Shown: in pieces, positions 24,893-34,974 of the stretch
Numbering within the stretch: position 1 is the first letter of the stretch
Layout: the number at the start of each line of letters is the position of its first letter
Assembly (NCBI GenBank): GCA_001766655.1
Contig: MJCC01000017.1
Span: forward strand, 62,001 to 126,000
Source: Phytomonas francai
Lineage: Eukaryota > Euglenozoa > Kinetoplastea > Trypanosomatida > Trypanosomatidae
Length of the DNA: 64,000 nt
Direction: 5' to 3'
The notes under the pieces: model-generated
Databases searched by the model: none
Seen by the model: the letters and a program-made list of their open reading frames with translations, nothing else
What the model was told of the DNA's origin: nothing
Made by a program: the position numbers and the translations under genes

Positions 24893-26194
24893 ATGCGTCG
24901 GAGGATAGGGCCTCTTTGCGTCGCCATGGACGTTCTTCCCCTGCTCAATCTTCCGGATGGTGTCAGCATCTGGACAGCACATGACCTGGATAACGTTAAG
25001 CGGCGCTCCCTAAAAGGGAATCCTGAAGATGATGAGTTTAAGCAAAACCTATTTAACACTATTAATATTCTTGGCGCACGCAGTCAATTCTCGCAAAATC
25101 TTGTAGTACCGCTTACCACTGTCTCCCGTCTTCACGAGAATAGTTCTTATACTCTCTATTTACTTATCTACGAAGGCTATGGTGTGGGTATACTCAAGGT
25201 CGGTTTGAAAAAACTTTTCCTGATTCATCCGTTGACCCACCGTATGGTGGAAGTCGAACCGATGTGTGTGCTAGACTTTTATGTCGATGAAACCTATCAG
25301 CGGCGTGGGTTTGGCAAGCGCCTGTTTAGTAAAATGCTTGAGAGGGAGCAAATAGATGTTGGGAGGATAGCCATCGACCGGCCAGGGGCAAAATTTTTAA
25401 GCTTTTTGGACAAACACTACGGCCTCAGGTCTTACATTCCACAGGCGAATAATTACGTAGTTTTTGACTCCTTTTTTGACGGAACCTACGTGACAGAGAG
25501 GGGCATGCTCAAGTGGGGCACGCCCCCACTGTCTTGTCAGGATTCGATGTATGGTTCAGGGATGGGGTTCAGTTCGCGAAAAAACTACCCCCCGAGTGCG
25601 CGCTCGCTCCTCGATCTCGAGGACGCTGATATCACACACGGGCACAGCTCTTCCGGCAGAAGTGCACTCGGGGGATTCGATCTGTATAGCGGACTGCCGA
25701 ACACAAACCATCCTAATGATAATCTAGCCATGCATAATGCGTCTTTTTACAGACGGAATTCTTTTCTCAGGCGACCACTGTCAGGCTGCGCGACGGCATC
25801 GTCTTTCTCTCCACCCTCTCGACTCTCGAGGCGGTGCCTGGAGCGCCCTCTTGGGCTGTCTCATGCGTACCCTATGTTAACTCCCCCGACCGCGCACAAT
25901 TTTGAGACCGACGCGCTTTCCTCTCGCCTTTCACGTCGCCTTAGTCTCATTAACTCCTCAAACTGCAGCGCCCGAGACCTGGCCTTGGAGGGCTCGATCG
26001 TGGGGAACTTGTCGTCCCACTACCCCTTATCCCGAGAGTCGAGCCTGGGTGACGGTTCAGTGAGAGAGTTCTCCCGGAGAAACATCGAGGTGGCGGCGGG
26101 GTGGGTGCCCTCCATGCGCGACACCCATAGTTCTCGGTACATACCAACTGAGAGTTGTGTGGATTACGACATCATCACAGGGGCTCCCCTATAG
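24893..26194 (+). CDS. Alpha-tubulin N-acetyltransferase (MEC-17/ATAT1)
   Basis: Protein of 433 residues from ATG 24893 (the frame extends to a GTG; a second ATG at 24926 is possible). It would acetylate Lys40 of alpha-tubulin in stable microtubules such as the flagellar axoneme and subpellicular array. The N-terminal 200 residues are the GNAT-like MEC-17 domain: ILKVGLKKLFLI, PMCVLDFYVDE with catalytic Asp128, the acetyl-CoA loop QRRGFGKRLF (136-145), IAIDRPGAKFLSFLDKHY and PQANNYVVFDSFF. From about residue 215 a Ser/Arg-rich, probably disordered tail of more than 200 residues follows, with no recognised motif. It is consistent with the dynein heavy chain in the window, both axonemal, but they are in different transcription units. 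Confidence 0.95.
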   Translation: MRRRIGPLCVAMDVLPLLNLPDGVSIWTAHDLDNVKRRSLKGNPEDDEFKQNLFNTINILGARSQFSQNLVVPLTTVSRLHENSSYTLYLLIYEGYGVGILKVGLKKLFLIHPLTHRMVEVEPMCVLDFYVDETYQRRGFGKRLFSKMLEREQIDVGRIAIDRPGAKFLSFLDKHYGLRSYIPQANNYVVFDSFFDGTYVTERGMLKWGTPPLSCQDSMYGSGMGFSSRKNYPPSARSLLDLEDADITHGHSSSGRSALGGFDLYSGLPNTNHPNDNLAMHNASFYRRNSFLRRPLSGCATASSFSPPSRLSRRCLERPLGLSHAYPMLTPPTAHNFETDALSSRLSRRLSLINSSNCSARDLALEGSIVGNLSSHYPLSRESSLGDGSVREFSRRNIEVAAGWVPSMRDTHSSRYIPTESCVDYDIITGAPL

Positions 26195-27438
26195 AGCTCT
26201 CCTACGGGGTCACGGAGAATGAGTCTGCGCGCGTGAACGCCAAGGTGAGAAAATGGGATCTGTTCCGTATGATTACCATCACCTTTACCCAAACATCATC
26301 CGCTTTTTCACAGGTTCCATATACACACACACAAAAAACTCCTCACAGTGTCCGTGCTTAGATATGATTGACCATATTTAACCTACCATAATTTTGAATA
26401 AGAGGGCATAACGAAAAGAAGCTCATAAAAAGTGCTGGATTGTTTTCCTCCCTCTAAATAGGAATGTAAAGTATGCTTGGTTATGTATCTTAAAGATTCG
26501 GTCTGTATTTTCTTCAGAACTGCTTCTTTTTTTTCTGAGCGTATATCTTCAACATCCCTTGGTGCTAATTAACCAACCTTGTGTAAATTCGGGTTTATAT
26601 TTTCTAAAAGAAATTTCGTTTTACCCTAAAATATAGCTCTGTACGGAAGGCTCTTTCCAGAAAGATAATCATTTATTTTCAAGCTTTTTTTACTCTTTGG
26701 TATATGCTATTGTTGATTTGGGATGGAATAGCCAAAAATGTATGTGTCAGCCTATTGTCTTACCATTTTTTTTCCTTTTATTTTTATAATTTTTTTAGCA
26801 TTCACGAGAGCGAAGGAAGTGACAATTTGTGGTATAACAAAGGCTATGTACCTTGCTTAGGGTATTCAGAGTACGAATACGTCCAAATTCCCTCCCCCCC
26901 CCTTAGCATATTTACTGTCAGATAATTATCTTCAACATCTGTGTCTCGTTCAATTCTATTATTGTTGTCATAATTTTTTTTTAGCACATTTTATAAAATT
27001 GTATGGAATTAATATTTAGTTTTTGTGTATCATCTATCGAAAGGTTCTATTTATTGCTAATGTGTGAAGGATTTCGGTAGGATGTAGGAGAGATACTCGT
27101 TTTTCAATTCAGCTATTTTCTTTTAAAATTTCTGAATTCAACTAGGTACTCGATTGGAAGGTTGTGAGGTATGTTGCATGAATAGTGTGTACAAGAGCAT
27201 TAACAAATCATATCAATAAAAAGCGTGATATTAAGGTATTTTCATCGATTTTGCTTCAATCTTTTGTTGAGATTTTGTTTCTCTACGACGGTATTTTCTT
27301 TATATTGACTCTATAGAAACTTTTTTTTTTAAATACTCTAATTTCAAGCATATAATTAGCTTCACGTATATATATCAGGGCTTTTTCTCTTTTTTTTTCC
27401 CGAGTGTGTGGGTGTACACTATACTATACCGATTTGTA
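26195..27438 (+). other. AT-rich spacer of about 1.2 kb
   Basis: No gene. The open frame at 26704-26925 is Phe/Tyr-rich and T-rich, probably spurious. A T-rich tract (27380-27400) followed by AG at 27403-27404 is a good spliced-leader acceptor, 35 bases from the next ATG. Confidence 0.6.
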
Positions 27439-28848
27439 ATGAAAATTCGCTCCCCGGAGATCGCGCGGCGTCTTGTGGATGCATACATCATCAGTGTGCG
27501 GCAGCGACTGTCCACACAACACCTGCGGCAGCTGAGCACTCTTCCTGGGGCTAATGAGGAGCAGGAAAGGCGGCTCTGCGCGGCCTACCCCGGTGTCCCG
27601 CCTGAGCTCGTTTACTTTCTCCGGCGCGTCAACGGGACACAGTGGCGGACGCCAGTGATGGCCACAGAGGCAACGGCGGGCGTTACCAACCCCACCAGCT
27701 CGCCTGAGAAGACGACCCCAAGAAACCGCCCCCTTCATGCTGAGGCGAGCAGCGCGAGCAAAACACCATCTGCAGCGGCCCCCTCAGTGACCGCTTCCTC
27801 GCTGGCCGCGTCGTTCCTAAAAGCAACCCTCACCGGCGCCGATTCCAAGCCCATCAACCCGCACCACATTACGGTGCCGATTTTAGGCTCTGCACTAGGG
27901 AACTGCCCTTACTACCTCTTTTCTGTAGAGTCTATTCTTCACCACCCACGATTTCCCCTGCCGTGTGGGGCTCTTCCCGGTCGTTCGGATTTGTCAAACG
28001 CGTGTGACACTAACACTGGCTTAGCCGGGGAATCTTCTCGGATTGACAGGCCACCTGTGGATGCCAGCGTGGGGCTGAAGGAGCCACAAAGCATTTTTGA
28101 GTTGTACAGCGGGAAAGCTGAGATTGTGCGCGCGGTGCCACCGAACTTAGCAAAGACAACCAAGAGGGGCGATACAATGAACCCTTTAAAAAAGCTAGGA
28201 CGGCGACGTAGCGAACGCGGCGGGTCTGTGGTCGAGAAGCTCATGCCCGACACACACACGCAGCAGCAGGGGTTGCCCGCTGCCACTGTTGACTCTTCGC
28301 CTGAGGTCCCCTCCCGGCCTGTAGAGGCGACAGCGCCGGATGGGGCGGCATCGCTTACACGGGTCTCAGCCCCATGCGAGAGCGTTTCCTCAGCGCCTCC
28401 GACACTGCCGGCAGCGGGCTGCCTGCCGAAGGTGTATGTGGACCCTCGAGTTGATATTCACGCCGACCTGGGCCGCTGGTTGCCCTTTGCGGACAGCATG
28501 CATGGGAGCCAGCAGGGCCCGCCGCCGTCCGGGAGCGCCAAGAGCCACGACGCCGCTGCCACCACCGCGCCTACCGATCGGAAGCCGGAGAAACCCTCGA
28601 TCACCGTCTCGCGGTTGTTCGTAGACTTCGAGCCGGAGTGGGGGCAGGGTGGGACTATTGGCCAGATCGTCCAGTACAGCCGGGATCCGCAGGAGAGTTT
28701 CGTCGTGATCGCGGACGACTTTGGCAGCTACCTGAAGTTCTTGATGGGCGAGGAGCTTGAGTTCACGGGCGAGCTCGACAGCGACGAGGAGGAAGTTGAA
28801 GCTGCCGCAGAGCCGGGCCTCACGACCGAAGGTGGGAAAGTCATGTAG
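27439..28848 (+). CDS. SMI1/KNR4 family protein
   Basis: Protein of 469 residues from ATG 27439; the extra 11 codons before it start at GTG and overlap the acceptor, so I exclude them. The N-terminal half of the SMI1/KNR4 fold is visible (LPGANEEQERRLCAAYPGV, then PPELVYFLRRVNG), as is ITVPILGSALGNCPYYLFSV. The C-terminal half is near residue 350 (GRWLPFADSM) and 395-440 (LFVDFEPEWGQGG, IGQIVQYSRD, FVVIADDFGSYLKFLM). A Ser/Pro/Ala-rich insertion of over 200 residues splits the fold. It ends in an acidic tail. The yeast member couples cell-wall synthesis and growth signalling; function here is unknown. Confidence 0.82.
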   Translation: MKIRSPEIARRLVDAYIISVRQRLSTQHLRQLSTLPGANEEQERRLCAAYPGVPPELVYFLRRVNGTQWRTPVMATEATAGVTNPTSSPEKTTPRNRPLHAEASSASKTPSAAAPSVTASSLAASFLKATLTGADSKPINPHHITVPILGSALGNCPYYLFSVESILHHPRFPLPCGALPGRSDLSNACDTNTGLAGESSRIDRPPVDASVGLKEPQSIFELYSGKAEIVRAVPPNLAKTTKRGDTMNPLKKLGRRRSERGGSVVEKLMPDTHTQQQGLPAATVDSSPEVPSRPVEATAPDGAASLTRVSAPCESVSSAPPTLPAAGCLPKVYVDPRVDIHADLGRWLPFADSMHGSQQGPPPSGSAKSHDAAATTAPTDRKPEKPSITVSRLFVDFEPEWGQGGTIGQIVQYSRDPQESFVVIADDFGSYLKFLMGEELEFTGELDSDEEEVEAAAEPGLTTEGGKVM

Positions 28849-29707
28849 CCGTGGCCCCCCTTCGTGTTCAGATATTATCATCATTATTATATTGGTACAA
28901 CCACTATCGTTATTCGTTTCACGCCAGACAAAATTGTGCTAACATTTCACATTTTGGCTCGGTATCATATGTGAGGCTGGAACTGCCCATCTGCGTGTGT
29001 GGGTATGTGGATGGGACCCCGCTGTGCAAAGGCTTGATCTTGGGTTCTTTTAGTTCCTTGAGACGGCGGTGTGTGCATGCCCACCCTGACTAGGGCTTAC
29101 TAATTATTTTTGAACGACCCTTTTTAACTGGCCTCAGGCAGTTCAGATGTGGAGGTGACGGACTGTTTTAGTAGGCTTTTTCTCGTCCCCGCTGTGGCCT
29201 GTTTCAATACCATGGTGTTCTTTAAGGCTATGTGTCCAGCAGGAAGAGAAGGTCGGTTGCCACCGCTAATACATCGAAGTAGGCCCACTTTCACCTATCA
29301 TTCTTTATTGCTGCATGGTATGCACATCGTGTTGGTAAAATTCGGCTAAAGAATGAGTAACTTTCATACACGTGCGCCCATAACTTCAATGAATAAAGAA
29401 ACCGAAGGAAAGAGAGAGGAGAAGGGTGGGGTTTTCGAATGCGTACATCAGCAAAAGGGAATCGGCCTTTTGCTAATGTTTGGAAACAGTAAATGACACA
29501 TTGTGAACCTGTCGCTTGAACGACATGGCCCCGCGAAATAATGAAATGCCATTGTATGAACGCAGGTTGCCTTTCAATGTTCCCCTCTGGATTCCCCCCT
29601 TATTCTTTTTTTCCTCAACTCACAACAGACGCAGCTATCTTTTAACACCTTCAACGCCGATTCAGCTTAATACATATCCATAACCGATAAAAGCAAGGAA
29701 ACCAAGC
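28849..29707 (+). other. Spacer before aldehyde dehydrogenase gene
   Basis: About 860 bases. It contains a hairpin at 29450-29474 (listed separately) and a pyrimidine tract (29581-29620) followed by AG at 29627-29628, the likely acceptor 80 bases before the next ATG. No credible gene. Confidence 0.6.
29450..29474. repeat. Perfect 9-bp inverted repeat (hairpin)
   Basis: AGCAAAAGG (29450-29458), a seven-base loop, then CCTTTTGCT (29466-29474). It lies upstream of the putative acceptor of the next gene, so probably in the 3' UTR of the SMI1/KNR4 gene. Confidence 0.8.
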
Positions 29708-31201
29708 ATGCTCCGAAGCTTCATTCGACGAGGAACAATTCCTCAGGTCAAGAACATCCAGACCAATCTTTTCATCAACAATAAATTTGTACCGTCTGTT
29801 TCAGGTAAAACGTTCGAGGTGATAAATCCTGCGACTGAAGAGGTCATTGCAAATGTTGCGGAGGCTGACAGCCGGGATGTGGAGTTGGCAGTGAAGGCTG
29901 CTCGCGAGGCCTTCAACAAGTTTCGACTCACGGAGGTCTCTGAGCGGCGCCAACTATTGCTGAAACTGGCAGATCTCCTGCATGCTGACAGGGAGGGGAT
30001 GGCGGCACTCGAGAGCATGGATAACGGCAAGCCATATGACTGTGCGTTGGGTGATGTTGATCTTACTGAGGAGTACATGCGCTACTACGCAGGCTTTGCG
30101 GACAAAGTGTACGGCAGTTTAGCGCCTGTCAGCGGCAACGTCATGAGCATCCTGCGGCGGCAGCCTGTGGGTGTGTGTGGGCAAATTGTGCCCTGGAATT
30201 TCCCGTTGGCGATGATTGGATGGAAGCTTCCAGTGGCAATAGCCATGGGCAACACTGTCGTTGTAAAACCTTCCGAGCTGACACCACTCAGCGCACTTCG
30301 GCTGGGCGAGCTCTGCGTGCAAGCCGGCTTTCCCCCTGGCGTGGTGAACGTCTTGCCGGGGTTTGGTGCAACAGCTGGTGCGACGCTTGCCTTGCACAAG
30401 GACGTCGACAAGATTGCTTTCACGGGCTCAAGCAAAGTGGGACGGGAGATCGTACGAATGTCTGCAGAGAACAACCTCAAGAGGGTTTCCGTTGAGTTGG
30501 GTGGCAAGTCGCCACTCATCGTGTGCGCAGACGCAGACATGAATAAGGCGATCGCCTTGGCAAGCCTTGGGACTTTCATGAACGCCGGCCAGGTTTGCAC
30601 AGCGTCCTCTCGCATCTACGTTCACGAGAGTCTTTATGACACCTTTGTCGAGAGGCTGAAAGATTCCGCGGAGAAGTGTCGCCTGGGTCCCGGCAATGAT
30701 CCTGAGACTAACATGGGGCCCCTGATCTCGCAGCGCCAGCTGGAACGCGTGCTGGGGTACATTGAGAAGGGTAAGGGGGAGGGCGCGACACTGCTGACTG
30801 GAGGCACCCGCAGTGGCGGCAAGGGCTACTTCGTGAAGCCCACGATCTTCACCGATGTGAAGGACGAGATGGTGATCTGCCGTGAGGAAATCTTTGGCCC
30901 GGTGACATGTGTGATGAAGTTCAGGGACATGGATGAGGCCATCCAACGTGCTAATGCGTCGGATTATGGCCTCGCTGCCGGTTTGTGCACTGAGAGCTTG
31001 GACACGGCTTTGCGATACACTACTTTCCTTGACGCAGGAACTGTGTGGGTGAACACGTGGAACAGCTACGATACTGCCCGACCCTTTGGTGGGTTTAAAC
31101 AAAGTGGGTATGGCCGTGAGGGTGGCATAGAGGCACTCGAGTCCTACACTGAGGTGAAGACGGTTGCTATTTCTTTGAGTGGCCCTATTTTGAAGAATTA
31201 A
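29708..31201 (+). CDS. ALDH2: Aldehyde dehydrogenase, mitochondrial (NAD+)
   Basis: Protein of 497 residues that oxidises aldehydes to acids with NAD+. A short basic N-terminus (MLRSFIRRG) looks like a mitochondrial targeting peptide. Catalytic residues are present: Asn164 (PWNF), Glu263 (VELGGKSP) and nucleophile Cys297 (GQVCTASSR). The cofactor region has FTGSSKVG, and the C-terminal EEIFGPV and PFGGFKQSGYGREGG motifs are intact. Relative to human ALDH2 the catalytic residues are uniformly five positions earlier. It starts at the first ATG after a good acceptor. Confidence 0.97.
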   Translation: MLRSFIRRGTIPQVKNIQTNLFINNKFVPSVSGKTFEVINPATEEVIANVAEADSRDVELAVKAAREAFNKFRLTEVSERRQLLLKLADLLHADREGMAALESMDNGKPYDCALGDVDLTEEYMRYYAGFADKVYGSLAPVSGNVMSILRRQPVGVCGQIVPWNFPLAMIGWKLPVAIAMGNTVVVKPSELTPLSALRLGELCVQAGFPPGVVNVLPGFGATAGATLALHKDVDKIAFTGSSKVGREIVRMSAENNLKRVSVELGGKSPLIVCADADMNKAIALASLGTFMNAGQVCTASSRIYVHESLYDTFVERLKDSAEKCRLGPGNDPETNMGPLISQRQLERVLGYIEKGKGEGATLLTGGTRSGGKGYFVKPTIFTDVKDEMVICREEIFGPVTCVMKFRDMDEAIQRANASDYGLAAGLCTESLDTALRYTTFLDAGTVWVNTWNSYDTARPFGGFKQSGYGREGGIEALESYTEVKTVAISLSGPILKN

Positions 31202-31977
31202 GACTGTGCCCAATATGTCAAATGCGGACGATAAAAAATTATTCTTTTATTGAATATGTACAGGGATATAACTGAAACTATACAATGCTTAATATTCACA
31301 CTTATGTGTGGTTTTTATTTAGGAAACCATTATAATACGCACTTATATATATATATATAAACCCAAATATATATGTATGCGTTTGAAGGAGAAAAAACGT
31401 ATTATTTTGAAATATAAAGAAGTGTCGCGCACAGATTCCTTGTTTTAGCAACTGCGTTTGGAATAAATTATAACAGTTTAAACCCCTATTCCAACGGAAA
31501 GGTTCTTCGCGGGGCTTCGAAATACAAACAATAGTCTTCTCAGCAGCTAGCTGAAATTAATAGTTTTAGAAAAATTATAGGATCTTTTATTCGTTTTTTT
31601 TTTTGTTTCAATTCGAAAACGTTATTTTATGATTTTCTTATCTTTAATACTATACCAATGAATACGTATTAATTAATACAACTGAATTAGGGATTGAGGT
31701 GGGAAAAATCGCTAAATGCCTATAATGCCTCAGAATATAACTAATGCACCCTGCGATTCTTTGGGGGTGTTTACTCCTAGAATTCTGCTTTCAATGTGTA
31801 TTTACTCGCGATGTTGGACTTGAACCCAATCCTATAACTTCGTCGTTTTCACTGTTGTATATAGCGACCGGAAAGGCGAAGACGTATATTTCTTTAAGGA
31901 TATTCCTAATAAATACCGTTTGCACATATATTCTCAACACATTAGTCCCACGCTTTGTCGATTCTCGAAGCGACTCC
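31202..31977 (+). other. Spacer before ER J-protein gene
   Basis: AT-rich with an AT dinucleotide run at 31343-31359. The J-protein frame is open back to an ATG at 31744, but a T/C tract (31838-31860) with AG at 31863-31864 suggests that the mature leader begins here and that translation starts at 31978. Confidence 0.5.
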
Positions 31978-33165
31978 ATGCCCTCGAGCTCTGTTCGTTG
32001 TGCACGAAGGTGCTATTTAGGCGATCCATGCCCTCGGGCCGCCACATTGGTTGCCATAATGGTGTTGGCGTTTGTTTTGATGGAACCCTTCTACGCGTTA
32101 GCGTTAGATGAGCCTAAACGGACTGGCACAGAGGACCTCAATCAGGACGAGGACTTCTACGCTGTTTTAGCACTCGATAAAGACCGTGACGAGGTAACGG
32201 AGTCGGAAATCAAGTCGGCCTGGCGAAGGCTTTCTAAGAAGTATCACCCAGATGTGTCTGGGGAGGCCAACAGGAAGGCCTATCAACGAATTCAACGAGC
32301 CTACGAAGTTCTTGGCGACCGGCGCAAGCGTAAAGTGTATGACATCCTTGGCATAGAGAGTGTCAAGAAACTCGAGCAGCCACAGCAGCAGCAGCAGCGG
32401 CAGCACCCTTTCTTTCACCTTTTTGGTGGCGACACGGAGTCTGACAGTCGGCGGAACATGAGTTTACTTCTGCAGGTGCCGCTTCGCGACGTGTACACCG
32501 GCGCGGGGCATCGAGTGGTCTTTCGAAGGAAGAATATCTGCAGGGCGTGCCGCGGTACAGGGGCGCGGAGCCCTCAGGACATCATCGTCTGCTCTGTTTG
32601 CCAGGGGACCGGCACCGTCATTAGTCGGGTGCAGTTTGCACCGGGTTTTATTCAGCAGATGCAGCACGCGTGCCCACATTGCGGAGGATCGGGGAGGCAT
32701 ATCGCCGCGGTGTGCAAGACCTGCGGTGGACGCCGCGTGGTGGAGAGCGACGTGGTGATCGCGGTAGACGTCGAGGCGGGGACCCCAGAGGGTTACGAGC
32801 TCACATACGAGCTCGAGGCCGACCAGGAGCCCGGGCGTGTTCCCGGGGATGTTGTGGTGACAGTCGTAACAGCTGAGCATGCTCTTTTCGAGCGCCGTGG
32901 GGATGAACTTCATGCCAACATTACCCTGAGCCTGCGAGAGGCGTTGCTGGGGTTTGAGCGGGTTCTCGAGCATTTGGATCACCATGAGGTCCGTCTGAAG
33001 GAGGCAGGCGTCGTGGAGCATGGGCGGCGGCGCGTGATCAAAGGAGAAGGCATGCCACGACACCACGTACCCTCTGAACGTGGGGATCTTCATGTGACGT
33101 TCCTGGTGAGTCTCCCTGAACACATCACGAATGAGCAGAGGGAGGCGCTTGCGTTGTTGAATTGA
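31978..33165 (+). CDS. Class A J-protein (DnaJ), probably ER-lumenal, Scj1/ERdj-like
   Basis: Co-chaperone of an HSP70 (BiP if ER-lumenal). I start it at ATG 31978 (395 residues); an in-frame ATG at 31744 would add 78 residues but lies before a plausible splice acceptor. A signal-peptide-like hydrophobic run (ATLVAIMVLAFVLM, about residues 23-36) ends near ALALDEP. The J-domain has HPD at 90-92. A Gln-rich linker follows. Four zinc-binding repeats run from Cys188: CRACRGTG, CSVCQGTG, CPHCGGSG and a degenerate CKTCGGRR. A C-terminal substrate-binding region follows. There is no KDEL-type ending (it ends ALALLN), so lumenal retention is inferred from the signal peptide only. Confidence 0.88.
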   Translation: MPSSSVRCARRCYLGDPCPRAATLVAIMVLAFVLMEPFYALALDEPKRTGTEDLNQDEDFYAVLALDKDRDEVTESEIKSAWRRLSKKYHPDVSGEANRKAYQRIQRAYEVLGDRRKRKVYDILGIESVKKLEQPQQQQQRQHPFFHLFGGDTESDSRRNMSLLLQVPLRDVYTGAGHRVVFRRKNICRACRGTGARSPQDIIVCSVCQGTGTVISRVQFAPGFIQQMQHACPHCGGSGRHIAAVCKTCGGRRVVESDVVIAVDVEAGTPEGYELTYELEADQEPGRVPGDVVVTVVTAEHALFERRGDELHANITLSLREALLGFERVLEHLDHHEVRLKEAGVVEHGRRRVIKGEGMPRHHVPSERGDLHVTFLVSLPEHITNEQREALALLN

Positions 33166-33726
33166 GATGAAATCCCCGCACAAGCACAGATGAAGCATAA
33201 ATATCAGCGCATAAAAGGTGCGGTAGAACCGCAATGGCTTTTTACATATACTTTCTCCGCATTTGTGATTTTTATCGGATCATGTGGCAATTTTGCATTG
33301 GTGCCTCATACCAAATAGTTCAAAATGTTCATTACGTTTGGTAAGAGAACCATCGTTAATAAATTATTTTTTGATAGTAAACGATGTAGCATTTCCATTA
33401 TCTTCTGGTCTATTCTTCTGTACTCTTTTGATTTCCCTCTTTTACGATTAAAAGTGTTGCTTCACCTTTTCCTTTCCTCCTATTGTTGTCAAAGGATTAC
33501 TTATTTTTTTAGCAATTTTTTTTTCATGTTCTTGAATTCAGCGATAATTTAGATTTTTAAAAGCGATTTATGATTTCTATTCTTTTCACCACATTGCAAG
33601 TTTTGAATCTTTTTTTTTAAAATTGCCGCCCTACAATTGGATGGTTGTGTTTGAGTTGATCTATTAAAATTCCAAGGCACAAATTATTGACAGCGTCTTT
33701 TTTCCTTTACAGCCTTCTCAGAAATA
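33166..33726 (+). other. Spacer before CorA-type gene
   Basis: T-rich 3' UTR and intergenic sequence. The 75-codon frame at 33325-33552 is Phe/Leu/Ile-rich and probably not coding. A short T/C tract (33695-33710) with AG at 33711-33712 is the likely acceptor, 15 bases before the ATG. Confidence 0.6.
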
Positions 33727-34974
33727 ATGCGCCAAGTTCTCGAGAACGCTTGCACGTTTGAGCACACCATGAGTAAAGGATCGATCAGTAAATACTATAC
33801 TTTTGACAGCGCCAGCGGGTCACGACACTTTTCTTCACTGGATGCGTTGATAAAGCACGTCAATGAAACCCATCAAGCGGTTTGGATTGATGTGCAGAGT
33901 GAACACAAAGCCGCGCAGTGGCAGCTTCTCAATAATTTATCCTTTGGTACCAGCATTCCCAACGACGTGCTGAACGCGGTGGTGAACATCACGGAAGGCG
34001 ACATTGTGCAGATGCAACCCATCTCCACGGACTACATTGCCGGCAGCGTCAGCTGCCTGCGGGGGAGCTCGATCTACGAGAGCACTAAGGTGGACGGCTC
34101 TGAAGCCGTACCGGGCTACACTGCCTACGACGACATCGGGGGGATGGTGCCGGACGCCATCACGGCGGAGACGCTTGACGCCAGCGAGGGCATGCTCTGG
34201 TGCGCCTTCATCGCGACTAAGCGCCTTCTGGTAACCTTCCACAGCGCGCCTTTTCTCGGGCTCGCCGAGATGGTGCACCACCTGGGGGAATGCTACACTG
34301 GGGCCGCGTCGAGCACGTTCAACCCCGGCGCCGCCCTCGCCGTGTTGTTGAGCTTCTCTAATGGGATGTTGCTCAACAAGCCCGGCGCTCTCCTGAACGA
34401 GGTGGACAATATTGACGAGTTGTCGCTTCTCATCGCACCCGGCCGGCGCGACCAGCCGGACTTTCTGCGCCGCGTGGCAAATCTGCGGCAGCGTATCTCC
34501 GCCTTCCGTACACGACTCTTTATGAAGGAGAAAGTATTATTGGACCTGATGAGCCCCATGGTGTGCGATAACTTTCTTGATATGAACAAGACAAGTGTGG
34601 GATTGTGCAAGGATACCTTGGCTAAAATTTTGAAGGAAAGCAACCTCCTTGATGATGCTCGCGACCTGCTGAACCAATCCAACTTAAACTTCGTGACGGG
34701 CGTCATGATGCGAATGTCGCAGAGCTCCGCTAACTTGGATTGGAATCTTCGAATCCTTGCTATGATTTCCACCACATGCCTTCCCCTGAACCTTTTGTGC
34801 TCTATTTTCGGCATGAATTGCAAGGTGCCGTTCCAGTCCGACGATTACCCGACACTGACAGCATTTTACTGTTTGGTGGGTGGAATGGTTGCCTGGATTG
34901 TTATCACCTCAGTCCCTGCCATCATCAATGCTGTGAGAGGCGCCAGGCTCAAGGCTATTGTTATAACATCTTAA
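33727..34974 (+). CDS. CorA-like Mg2+/divalent cation transporter
   Basis: Protein of 415 residues with the CorA architecture: a large soluble N-terminal domain, a long helix (about 245-345), then two C-terminal transmembrane helices (about 340-361 and 376-400). The family signature Gly362-Met363-Asn364 closes the first helix, and a short loop CKVPFQSDDYPT separates the helices. Homologues form pentameric Mg2+ channels in plasma, mitochondrial or vacuolar membranes; the membrane here cannot be told. It is the last + strand gene before the strand switch. Confidence 0.92.
   Translation: MRQVLENACTFEHTMSKGSISKYYTFDSASGSRHFSSLDALIKHVNETHQAVWIDVQSEHKAAQWQLLNNLSFGTSIPNDVLNAVVNITEGDIVQMQPISTDYIAGSVSCLRGSSIYESTKVDGSEAVPGYTAYDDIGGMVPDAITAETLDASEGMLWCAFIATKRLLVTFHSAPFLGLAEMVHHLGECYTGAASSTFNPGAALAVLLSFSNGMLLNKPGALLNEVDNIDELSLLIAPGRRDQPDFLRRVANLRQRISAFRTRLFMKEKVLLDLMSPMVCDNFLDMNKTSVGLCKDTLAKILKESNLLDDARDLLNQSNLNFVTGVMMRMSQSSANLDWNLRILAMISTTCLPLNLLCSIFGMNCKVPFQSDDYPTLTAFYCLVGGMVAWIVITSVPAIINAVRGARLKAIVITS

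Noticed and set aside
31744..31977. N-terminal 78 codons of the J-protein frame
   Set aside because: A putative splice acceptor lies inside and the later ATG is followed directly by a signal peptide, so I leave them out of the CDS.
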